Shown: positions 6,067 through 11,500 of the stretch, piece by piece
Layout: each line of letters starts with the position of its first letter
Numbering within the stretch: position 1 is the first letter of the stretch
From: a bacterium
GTDB taxonomy: Bacteria; Electryoneota; RPQS01
Direction of reading: 5' to 3'
Assembly: GCA_018814465.1 (NCBI GenBank)
Contig: JAHIZR010000350.1
Span: forward strand, 1-11,500
Length of the DNA: 11,500 nucleotides
Program-made: the position numbers and the translations under genes
Notes under the pieces: model-generated
Database searches by the model: none
Seen by the model: the letters and a program-made list of their open reading frames with translations, nothing else
What the model was told of the DNA's origin: nothing

Positions 6067-6096
6067 CCCCCTGTTCACGAGGGGATAAAAGGGGGG
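6067..6096. repeat. C-run/G-run hairpin repeat (family E, copy 1)
   Basis: CCCCCT (6067-6072), then GGGG (6081-6084), ATAAA and AGGGGGG (6090-6096). The C-run can pair with either G-run. A related but longer unit lies at 8851-8892. This is the left edge of a repeat cluster that fills 6067-6472, which has no gene. Confidence 0.45.
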
Positions 6097-6105
6097 TGCA
6101 GTTCC

Positions 6106-6157
6106 GTCATTCCGGAAAACTGCTGTAGTCTTCGGAAGCGGTTTATCCGGAATCCCG
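6106..6157. repeat. Structured repeat, family D (copy 1)
   Basis: This 52-base palindromic unit has outer arms ATTCCGGA (6109-6116) and TCCGGAAT (6146-6153), and inner arms AACTGCT (6118-6124) and AGCGGTT (6137-6143, one G-T pair). The loop contains AGTCTTCG. The copy at 10434-10484 keeps the outer arms and loop, but its inner arms are a different, still complementary pair. Confidence 0.85.
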
Positions 6158-6220
6158 ATTCTTATTCCGCGAGCACAACTTCAACGGGGTGGGTGGGGCG
6201 AGTACTTGATTGATTGCTTT

Positions 6221-6290
6221 CGCCGAGCCGCGCTAAGCGCAGAGAGTCTGTTGTTTACGAGTATGTAGAAGCGCGCAACCCGGCCGGAAC
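6221..6290. repeat. Structured repeat, family A (copy 2)
   Basis: This 70-base unit starts CGCCGAGCCGCGCTAAGC and ends GCGCGCAACCCGGCCGGAAC. It aligns without gaps to the copy at 10500-10569, and both are preceded by CTTT. A family D element precedes both copies. Confidence 0.82.
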
Positions 6291-6299
6291 TCCTTTGCT

Positions 6300-6373
6300 C
6301 GCCGAGCAGGGCTTAAGCGCCGAACATCCTTATGCACTTCATTTCCTTAATGGGCGCGGGACCCTGCCGAAAC
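6300..6373. repeat. Structured repeat, family B (copy 2)
   Basis: This 74-base unit starts CGCCGAGCAGGG and ends CCCTGCCGAAAC. The outer GCAGGG/CCCTGC and inner GCGCC/GGCGC stems match those of the copy at 2898-2971. It starts nine bases after a family A copy. Confidence 0.82.
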
Positions 6374-6393
6374 GAGATGGATAAAACAACATT

Positions 6394-6472
6394 GTCATTC
6401 TGGACACCCGCCTACAACTCCCTACTACTGACGGTCTCAGACCGTCGGTAATGGCGGGGCGTCCAGAATCTC
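6394..6472. repeat. Long family D-like palindrome at the acn 3' end
   Basis: The left arm ATTCTGGAC then ACCCGCC (6397-6412) pairs nearly perfectly with GGCGGGGC then GTCCAGAAT (6453-6469). Inside is a second palindrome, GACGGTCTCAGACCGTC (6430-6446), with eight-base arms around one base. GTCATTC at the left and GAATC at the right match family D, with the middle CCGG of each arm changed to CTGG and CCAG in step. It lies 11 bases past the acn stop and could end that transcript. Confidence 0.75.
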
Positions 6473-6483
6473 ATCCACAGCCT

Positions 6484-8760
6484 TTACTTACTCGCCTTCT
6501 CCTTCATCCGGTTCAACGCGCTGCCCGACCGGAACCACTTGATCTGCTCCGAATTCAGCGAGTGCTTCAGCCACACGTCTTCCGTCTTGCCGTCGGCGTG
6601 TTTGATAACCATCCGCACCGGTTGGCCCGGCTGCAGTGCGGCAAGCTCCTTCAAGGTAATCCGGTCGTTTTCCTGAATCTTGTCGTAATCGCTCGCCTCG
6701 GTGAACGTCAGCGGCAAAATCCCTTGCTTCTTCAGATTCGATTCATGAATCCGCGCGAAGCTCTTCGTAATCACCGCCACTCCCCCTAAGAAGCGTGGCT
6801 CCATCGCCGCATGCTCCCGCGACGATCCTTCTCCGTAATTCTCATCGCCAACTACAGCCCACTTTACGCCCTTACCCTTCAGCGCGCGCGCTACCTGTGA
6901 AATATCTTGCCCACCTTCTCCCGTCAGCGGATTTTTGGTTTTGCCGCGCTCATCGGTGAATGCATTGATCGCGCCGCTGAACATGTTGTCCGAAATATGA
7001 TCTAAGTGTCCCCGGAAGCGCAGCCACTTGCCCGCCGGAGAAATATGATCCGTCGTGCATTTGCCTTTCGCCTTGACCAATACGGGCAGATCGATATAAT
7101 CTTTCCCGTCCCACTGCTCGAACGGCGTCAGCAGTTGCAGCCGCTCCGACTTCAGATCGACTTCTACCTTGATCGCGGACCCATCCTCCGCCGGAGGTTG
7201 ATAACCCTGCTCATCCTTCACATAACCATTCGCCGGAATATCCGGTGAAGGTTTCGGAGCCGTCAGTTTGAATTTGTTTGCCGCTCCCGGCACGTTATCC
7301 GCCAGCGGATTAAAATCGATCGTTCCCGCCAAAGCATACGCCACTGTAATCTCCGGACTCGTGATAAACGACAGCGTTTGCGGACTGCCGTCATTGCGCC
7401 CCGGAAAATTACGATTGTACGACGACATGATGGTATTCGGTTCGGTCACATCCATATCATCCCGCTTCCACTGACCGATGCACGGACCGCAGGCATTCGC
7501 CAGCACCTTTGCGCCGATTCTTTCCAAGCGCTGCATCTGTCCGTCGCGTTTGATTGTCTGGAAGACCTGCTCACTGCCCGGCGTGACCCAAAACGGCGAC
7601 ACCGCTTTCATCCCCTTTGCCGCCGCCTGATCCGCCACTTCCGCCGCCCGGCAAATATCCTCATAGGATGAATTCGTGCATGATCCGATCAGCGCATTCG
7701 TCAGCTTCAACGGCCAGCTATTTTCTTTCGCCGCTGAAGCCAATTCCGATATCGGCCGCGCCGCATCCGGACTGTGCGGTCCGACAACGTGCGGTTCTAA
7801 TTTATCCAAATCGATTTCAATTACGCGGTCGAAATACTTGTCAGGATTTGCCTCGACTTCTTCATCCGCCCGCAGCAGACTCGGATGACTCTCCGCGAGC
7901 CTTGCCAATTCCGCGCGCTCTGTTGCCCGAAGATAATCATGCATCCGTGAATCATAGGGGAAGATCGATGTCGTCGCGCCTAATTCCGCTCCCATATTCG
8001 TGATCGTGCCTTTCCCCGTACACGAAATACTCTCCGTGCCCGGTCCAAAATACTCGATCACTGCATTCGTCCCACCCTTCACCGTCAGAATTCCCAGCAG
8101 CTTCAAAATCACATCCTTCGGCGCCGTCCAGCCGGAAAGCTTTCCCGTCAAATGCACGCCGATGCGCTTCGGCATCAAAAGCTCCCATGGCAGCCCCGCC
8201 ATCACATCCACCGCATCCGCGCCGCCCACACCGGAGGCGAACATGCCCAAGCCGCCCGCGTTCGGTGTGTGCGAATCCGTGCCGATCATCATCCCGCCGG
8301 GAAACGCGTAGTTCTCCAACACCACCTGATGAATGATTCCCGCGCCCGGCTTCCAAAATCCAATATTATATTTCTGCGACGCCGACCTTAAAAAGTCGTA
8401 GACCTCTTTGTTCGTGACAATTGCATTTTTCAAATCATCATTCGCTCCCACCCGCGCCTGTATCAAATGATCGCAATGCACCGTTGTCGGTACGGCTACC
8501 GATTTCAATCCCGCCGAGATAAACTGCAGGATCGCCATTTGCGCTGTCGCATCCTGCATCGCCACCCGATCCGGCCGCAGCGAGATATAAGATTTGCCCG
8601 GAGTCAGATCCGTTGTTTCCGGATTATCCAGATGACCGAAAATCAGTTTTTCCGCCAGCGATAATGGTCTGCTGACATGCTGCTTTACCGCCGTCAGCCG
8701 TGCTTCAATTTTCGTATATGCTTGCTTCACGAATTCCGGAGTGGATTCCACGCGAACCAT
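6484..8760 (-). CDS. acn: Aconitate hydratase, mitochondrial type
   Basis: A [4Fe-4S] enzyme of the TCA cycle isomerising citrate to isocitrate through cis-aconitate in the cytoplasm. The 758-residue length fits the mitochondrial-type family, also widespread in Bacteroidetes and relatives; it is shorter than AcnA or AcnB. Cluster ligands are Cys361 (IGSCTNSSYED), Cys424 and Cys427 (ANACGPCIGQW). Active-site segments include AMQDATAQMA (67-76), VHCDHLIQA (94-102), GTDSHTPNAGG (160-170) and, in the C-terminal swivel domain, GDENYGEGSSREHAAMEPR (638-656) with the catalytic serine. AAGGAGA (complement of 8766-8772), five bases before the ATG, fixes the start. The gene is complete and intact. It appears to be transcribed alone, ending in the palindrome at 6394-6472. 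Confidence 0.97.
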   Translation of the reverse strand: MVRVESTPEFVKQAYTKIEARLTAVKQHVSRPLSLAEKLIFGHLDNPETTDLTPGKSYISLRPDRVAMQDATAQMAILQFISAGLKSVAVPTTVHCDHLIQARVGANDDLKNAIVTNKEVYDFLRSASQKYNIGFWKPGAGIIHQVVLENYAFPGGMMIGTDSHTPNAGGLGMFASGVGGADAVDVMAGLPWELLMPKRIGVHLTGKLSGWTAPKDVILKLLGILTVKGGTNAVIEYFGPGTESISCTGKGTITNMGAELGATTSIFPYDSRMHDYLRATERAELARLAESHPSLLRADEEVEANPDKYFDRVIEIDLDKLEPHVVGPHSPDAARPISELASAAKENSWPLKLTNALIGSCTNSSYEDICRAAEVADQAAAKGMKAVSPFWVTPGSEQVFQTIKRDGQMQRLERIGAKVLANACGPCIGQWKRDDMDVTEPNTIMSSYNRNFPGRNDGSPQTLSFITSPEITVAYALAGTIDFNPLADNVPGAANKFKLTAPKPSPDIPANGYVKDEQGYQPPAEDGSAIKVEVDLKSERLQLLTPFEQWDGKDYIDLPVLVKAKGKCTTDHISPAGKWLRFRGHLDHISDNMFSGAINAFTDERGKTKNPLTGEGGQDISQVARALKGKGVKWAVVGDENYGEGSSREHAAMEPRFLGGVAVITKSFARIHESNLKKQGILPLTFTEASDYDKIQENDRITLKELAALQPGQPVRMVIKHADGKTEDVWLKHSLNSEQIKWFRSGSALNRMKEKASK

Positions 8761-8850
8761 TAAGGTCTCCTTTTACAGTTACAGCTTTCTATATGAGTAT
8801 TCTTATCTCCTCACCATTTACTCGCAGAGAAATGGGGGCCATCTTTAACT

Positions 8851-8892
8851 CCCCCCCGTTTAGTCGAAGACAAACGGGGGGGTAGGGGGGGG
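8851..8892. repeat. Long C/G-run hairpin with G-quadruplex potential (family E-like)
   Basis: CCCCCCC-GTTT (8851-8861) pairs with AAAC-GGGGGGG (8872-8882), with an inner GTC-GAA-GAC stem-loop and one bulged A. A second run of eight G follows after TA (8885-8892). The seven- and eight-G runs two bases apart could fold as a four-stranded G structure on the plus strand, which is the template strand for acn. A loosely similar unit lies at 6067-6096. The rest of the gap between the two leftward genes (8773-9012) shows no convincing gene. Confidence 0.6.
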
Positions 8893-8925
8893 TAGCTCTT
8901 CTTTTCTCATTCCCTGCCGAAACAG

Positions 8926-8955
8926 TATATACACAAATTAATCGGACAAATTCAA
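8926..8955 (-). promoter_or_regulatory. Possible acn promoter
   Basis: On the minus strand, TTGAAT (8950-8955), 18 bases, then TATATA (8926-8931). The mRNA leader would be about 160 bases and would include the C/G hairpin at 8851-8892. No better promoter was found nearer the gene, but this one departs from the 17-base spacing of the others. Confidence 0.35.
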
Positions 8956-9012
8956 TAGGATTCTTGCTCATATAAATATTCTTGCCCGCGAAGTCTTGAA
9001 GATTCAACGTTT

Positions 9013-9047
9013 TCAAGAAACAAGAGGCAGCCGTATGGGGCTGCCTC
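9013..9047 (-). terminator. Terminator of the 347-residue protein gene
   Basis: On the minus strand GAGGCAGCC pairs with GGCTGCCTC (9039-9047 and 9024-9032 on the plus strand) around a six-base loop. The T-rich TTGTTTCTTG follows. It is 30 bases past the stop codon. Confidence 0.8.
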
Positions 9048-9076
9048 CTGCAGAATAACTTGAATGATGATCGTGC

Positions 9077-10120
9077 TCAAATCAGTTTCACTAACTCTTT
9101 CACGGCTTTCTCCTCCCAAGCCGCCGCTTCATCTACCCACCGCGCCGCGCGCCGCCGCAAATCCAGATCCTCCCAGCGCTCCAAATAAGACGAAGGAAAC
9201 TCTTCCATGAATCCGAATTTGTGATAATCCCACGTCGGCCCCAACAAGCGGTCGAACCGTTTCCACGAATCCACACACTGCCCGAAACAAAAACCCGCCT
9301 TCGAAATCGCCGCTCGTTCTTCACCTCCAAAACGCGGCGCCATCCTTAAGAAAAAGTGATGCGAACTCGCCCGCGACATCCACTGCGACCACAGCCGCTT
9401 CCCCAGCCAAGCCATTCCGCTGCTGTCCGCAAAACTAAGCGATGCGTCCTTCATATCACGGCTGAATGCTTCATACGCCTCCGCACCCGTCGCACAGCCC
9501 GCCAGATTACTGGCATGCCAGGCCGATGCCGCGCGCCGCGCCGCGCTCCTTGTCAATTCCGTCAGATTAGGAAGCGAACTCGGCGACTCCTCAACCTTGA
9601 TTAACAAATTCCCTTCATCTAAAGGATATCGCCAATAATCCTTGTCACACTGCGTGACCGATAACACAACCTCTGTCATCCGGTGATCCAATCGCGCCGC
9701 CAGTATCAGCGTCTCCACCACCGTCTCCTTGTAACCGTAGATCAACAACGGCTCATTCAGTCGCGCTAACGCGATTGTCCCCTCATCAATCCAGCTCTTC
9801 AATACCTGAAACGCCGTGCGCGGTCCCGAAGGCGTGACCTCTTTCCAGGTAATCCCCAAAGACTTGAACAAGGTATCCACAGGCGGAAAGAACGATAGCG
9901 TGGCGCACGCGGGCTGCGAAAAACTATAATGCAACTGCAATGCATGAGCGGACAATACATCCGTTTCACCATAAGTAACCCGCATCCCGGACGCGCGCAA
10001 GAGCGAGTACAGCCCGACCGTCAATCCGTAATCCACGGCGTCGTGTTCCTCGCGCAACTCGCGCAGCAGCCCCGGAAATCCGGTCGCGTATACTTTTTGT
10101 TCTGGTCCGGCGGTTCTCAT
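9077..10120 (-). CDS. Unassigned 347-residue protein, possibly C39-like/BtrH-like
   Basis: The function is not recognised. The length, codon use, promoter and terminator all support a real gene. No signal peptide or membrane helix is seen, so it is probably cytoplasmic. The N-terminal half (about 20-175) alternates helices and strands. The order of DYGLTVGLYSLLRASG (30-45), a hydrophobic strand block, then VLKSWIDEGTIALARLNEPLLIYGY (105-129) loosely recalls the papain-like fold of peptidase C39 and BtrH-type acyltransferase proteins. No cysteine sits at the expected nucleophile position. The C-terminal half is helical and contains ATGAEAYEAFSRDM, HHFFLRMAPRF and a closing AAAWEEKAVKELVKLI, again reminiscent of BtrH-like proteins. 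That assignment is weak, from memory of the families. The start at 10120 has no ribosome site and lies eight bases after a -10 box, suggesting a leaderless mRNA. Confidence 0.85.
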   Translation of the reverse strand: MRTAGPEQKVYATGFPGLLRELREEHDAVDYGLTVGLYSLLRASGMRVTYGETDVLSAHALQLHYSFSQPACATLSFFPPVDTLFKSLGITWKEVTPSGPRTAFQVLKSWIDEGTIALARLNEPLLIYGYKETVVETLILAARLDHRMTEVVLSVTQCDKDYWRYPLDEGNLLIKVEESPSSLPNLTELTRSAARRAASAWHASNLAGCATGAEAYEAFSRDMKDASLSFADSSGMAWLGKRLWSQWMSRASSHHFFLRMAPRFGGEERAAISKAGFCFGQCVDSWKRFDRLLGPTWDYHKFGFMEEFPSSYLERWEDLDLRRRAARWVDEAAAWEEKAVKELVKLI

Positions 10121-10128
10121 GATGATTA

Positions 10129-10157
10129 AAGATACAAAATCGAATGCAGACAGGCAA
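10129..10157 (-). promoter_or_regulatory. Promoter of the 347-residue protein gene
   Basis: On the minus strand, -35 TTGCCT (10152-10157), a 17-base spacer and -10 TATCTT (10129-10134). Only eight bases separate the -10 from the ATG at 10118-10120, so the transcript would begin at or within a base or two of the start codon. Confidence 0.6.
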
Positions 10158-10433
10158 GCAGCAAACGTTAATCGCGCGCCTCAACATTCATGAACCAAAC
10201 TAAACCAAGTTGCCGGATTTCACACCACATTTCAACATTAGCAATTGCATGAATTAGCATCAGCGTCCGCTCGGTCGTAAGTACTTTGTGCGAACGGTTG
10301 CAAACTTCAGCCAAAACACACTTCGAGAGGATACTATGTCACCCGCTATTCCCCAAGGTTAATCCTCTCTCACAAACTCCAAACAATAATCTCCGTGACG
10401 AATCCTCTATCGGGACGGTAGACGGGAGGCTCT
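10158..10433. other. Intergenic stretch without a supported gene
   Basis: No gene is supported between the promoter at 10157 and the repeat at 10434. The only structure seen is an inverted repeat, GAGAGGAT (10325-10332) and ATCCTCTC (10362-10369), eight bases each and perfect, around a 29-base loop. AATCCTCT recurs near 10401. The role is unknown. An open frame at 10286-10468 runs into the repeat and has no protein-like features. Confidence 0.5.
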
Positions 10434-10484
10434 GTCATTCCGGAAACTCAACGAGTCTTCGAAGTTGAGTTATCCGGAATCCCG
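10434..10484. repeat. Structured repeat, family D (copy 2)
   Basis: This 51-base palindromic unit has outer arms ATTCCGGA and TCCGGAAT, and perfect inner arms ACTCAAC (10446-10452) and GTTGAGT (10464-10470). The loop contains AGTCTTCG as in the copy at 6106-6157. A family A element begins 15 bases later. Confidence 0.85.
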
Positions 10485-10499
10485 GACATTGATTTCTTT

Positions 10500-10569
10500 C
10501 GCCGAGCCGGGCTAAGCACAGATGATGTTCTGTTATCGAGTCGGTACCAGTGCGCAACCCGGCCGGAAC
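10500..10569. repeat. Structured repeat, family A (copy 3)
   Basis: This 70-base unit starts CGCCGAGCCGGGCTAAGC and ends GTGCGCAACCCGGCCGGAAC. It is the best-preserved hairpin of the family: GCCGGG near the left end pairs with CCCGGC near the right end. Confidence 0.82.
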
Positions 10570-10579
10570 ATCATTTATA

Positions 10580-10607
10580 TTTCACGTTTCACGTTTCAAG
10601 TTTCATC
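10580..10607. repeat. Four tandem heptamers
   Basis: TTTCACG, TTTCACG, TTTCAAG and TTTCATC follow one another without gaps. Short heptamer arrays of this kind arise by slippage, and no function is claimed. They lie between the last family A element and the propeller gene. Confidence 0.75.
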
Positions 10608-10676
10608 CTTTGACTACATAACATCCGCCTCAGCCGCCTAAAGCCGGTTGACAAATCAAATCAAGCTGGTCTGCCG

Positions 10677-10702
10677 GTTGCCATTACCTATTGGTAAGCA
10701 AC
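10677..10702 (+). promoter_or_regulatory. Bulged hairpin ahead of the propeller gene
   Basis: GTTGC (10677-10681) and TTACC (10684-10688) pair with GGTAA (10693-10697) and GCAAC (10698-10702), leaving a two-base CA bulge and a TATT loop. It ends two bases before an ATG that opens a short leader frame. It could be an RNA leader structure or a protein operator; the sequence does not say which. Confidence 0.45.
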
Positions 10703-10703
10703 G

Positions 10704-10730
10704 ATGAAAATGGGCATTGGCAAACGATGA
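10704..10730 (+). CDS. Possible eight-residue leader peptide (MKMGIGKR)
   Basis: ATG at 10704 opens an eight-codon frame whose TGA (10728-10730) overlaps the start codon of the propeller gene in an ATGA arrangement typical of translational coupling. The only ribosome-site candidate (GGTAAG) is inside the stem at 10677-10702. It could be chance; there is no comparative support. Confidence 0.25.
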   Translation: MKMGIGKR

Positions 10731-11500
10731 AGACCACGATGAACTGCAAACATTTATATCGACTTAGCACGTCCCTGCGGCGAGCGCTCCTGTTCCTTAC
10801 CATTGCATATAGCACGACGATGCATTTCAACACGTTGCAGGCTGCCGACCTCGATGTTGAGTATCGTTCGACTTTCGCAAAATGGGACTCCACTTTTAAA
10901 ACGGTTTATGACCCGACCAAAAGTCCCGGCAAAGGACAAGGCTGGAAACCTTATAACCGCTGGGCTTGGTTCTACGGCCAACGCGCCGACGACTCGGGTA
11001 TCAATCCCATCGATGCTCGCATGCAGGCGTGGCAGGAAAAACAACTCCACCGCCGCCCCGCTTCCAACCTCGATGAAAACTGGACGGTGCTCGGTCCCGA
11101 AAATATGGCCGGCAGAATCCTTACACTTGCCTACGATCCCACCAATACTAATATCGTTTATGCCGGAAGCGCTTCCGGCGGCCTCTGGAAAAGCACCGAC
11201 GGCACTCTGAGCTGGTTTCCGCTCACCGATGACCTCCCCAGCCTTGCCGTCGGCTGCGTTGCCATTGATCCCAACAATCATAATACTCTGTATATCGGAA
11301 CTGGCGAAGGTTCCTTCAATGTCGACGCCGTCTACGGTGCGGGAATCTTCAAGTCCACCGACGGCGGAACCACTTGGAACACCACCGGCATGTCCTGGAC
11401 CCAAAGCCAGCAGCGTGCCGTCAATGAAATCGTCATCGATCCGAATAACTCGCAAATCCTTTACGCCGCCACCAACTCGTCCGGCAACGGTGTTTATAAA
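10727..11500 (+). CDS. Secreted BNR/sortilin-like beta-propeller protein (5' part)
   Basis: An exported protein, open at the right edge of the window, of which 258 residues are visible. Residues 1-39 form a long signal peptide with two arginines at 18-19, a hydrophobic core and a probable cut after LQA. The segment QGWKPYNRWAWFYGQR (71-86), rich in aromatics, resembles the N-terminal motif of large FCB-group surface proteins. Propeller repeats then begin: the Asp-box motifs STDGTLSW (156-163) and STDGGTTW (210-217) alternate with DP-N-NTLYIGTGEG-type strands, as in sortilin/VPS10 and glycosyl-hydrolase-like BNR propellers. The family often ends in a type IX secretion sorting domain, which cannot be checked here. 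No strong ribosome site precedes 10727; the in-frame ATG at 10739 is an alternative. The substrate is unknown. Confidence 0.85.
   Translation, partial: MKTTMNCKHLYRLSTSLRRALLFLTIAYSTTMHFNTLQAADLDVEYRSTFAKWDSTFKTVYDPTKSPGKGQGWKPYNRWAWFYGQRADDSGINPIDARMQAWQEKQLHRRPASNLDENWTVLGPENMAGRILTLAYDPTNTNIVYAGSASGGLWKSTDGTLSWFPLTDDLPSLAVGCVAIDPNNHNTLYIGTGEGSFNVDAVYGAGIFKSTDGGTTWNTTGMSWTQSQQRAVNEIVIDPNNSQILYAATNSSGNGVYK

Noticed and set aside
6067..6472. CRISPR array
   Set aside because: The repeats are of different families, are themselves palindromic, and are not separated by uniform spacers.
7952..8356. 134-residue frame on the minus strand inside acn
   Set aside because: It is an alternate frame of a fully intact aconitase, with Gly/Arg-rich low-complexity translation.
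8789..9016. 75-residue minus-strand frame between acn and the next gene
   Set aside because: It runs through the C/G-run hairpin and has no ribosome site or recognisable motif; the translation looks like random intergenic sequence.
10648..10653. Perfect -35 box TTGACA ahead of the propeller gene
   Set aside because: No acceptable -10 hexamer lies 16-18 bases downstream, so no promoter was called.
10754..11455. 233-residue open frame on the minus strand
   Set aside because: It is the antisense shadow of the propeller gene, whose plus-strand frame has clear Asp-box repeats and a signal peptide.

Overview
The window looks like a piece of the chromosome of a Gram-negative bacterium of middling G+C content. 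Two lipoproteins, a lipoprotein thioredoxin, an ExbB/ExbD proton channel pair and a large secreted BNR-type propeller protein imply an outer membrane. The mitochondrial-type aconitase and the propeller protein, with its aromatic-rich segment after the signal peptide, are common in the Fibrobacteres-Chlorobi-Bacteroidetes (FCB) group and nearby uncultured phyla. That placement is inference; no rRNA or other decisive marker is present. No phage, insertion sequence, CRISPR or tRNA was seen.

Layout, left to right. Positions 1-100 hold short hairpin repeats. An exbB-exbD operon runs leftward (1156 to 101). Across a 337-base divergent promoter region, two paralogous lipoproteins run rightward (1494-2081 and 2178-2774). 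Each is built from four helical repeats of exactly 30 residues. After a cluster of structured repeats come a secreted DUF1579 protein (3081-3725) with its own promoter and terminator, then alanine racemase (3831-4937). Next is a redox pair, a TlpA-like lipoprotein thioredoxin (5126-5626) and a cytoplasmic thioredoxin (5662-6006), closed by a terminator. A second repeat cluster fills 6067-6472. Aconitase (8760 to 6484) and an unassigned 347-residue protein (10120 to 9077) run leftward. A third repeat cluster lies at 10434-10569, and the window ends inside the propeller gene (10727 onward).

The genes are mostly housekeeping or envelope functions: cell-wall D-alanine supply, thiol redox, the TCA cycle and proton-motive-force coupling. 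The most unusual content is between them. At least four families of palindromic elements recur: A (70-71 nt), B (74 nt), a short C hairpin (30-31 nt), and D (51-52 nt) with a longer variant. A, B and C share the same ends (CGCCGAG at the left, GCCGGAAC or close to it at the right). Copies keep their length and paired arms while loop sequences diverge, and in C and D paired bases change together. This looks like a family of REP/MITE-like structured repeats populating the intergenic space.

A second pattern is a repeated promoter layout, TTGNNN, 17 bases, TAnnTT, upstream of at least four transcription units. At alr and the 347-residue gene the start codon lies 8-10 bases beyond the -10 box, which predicts leaderless or nearly leaderless mRNAs.
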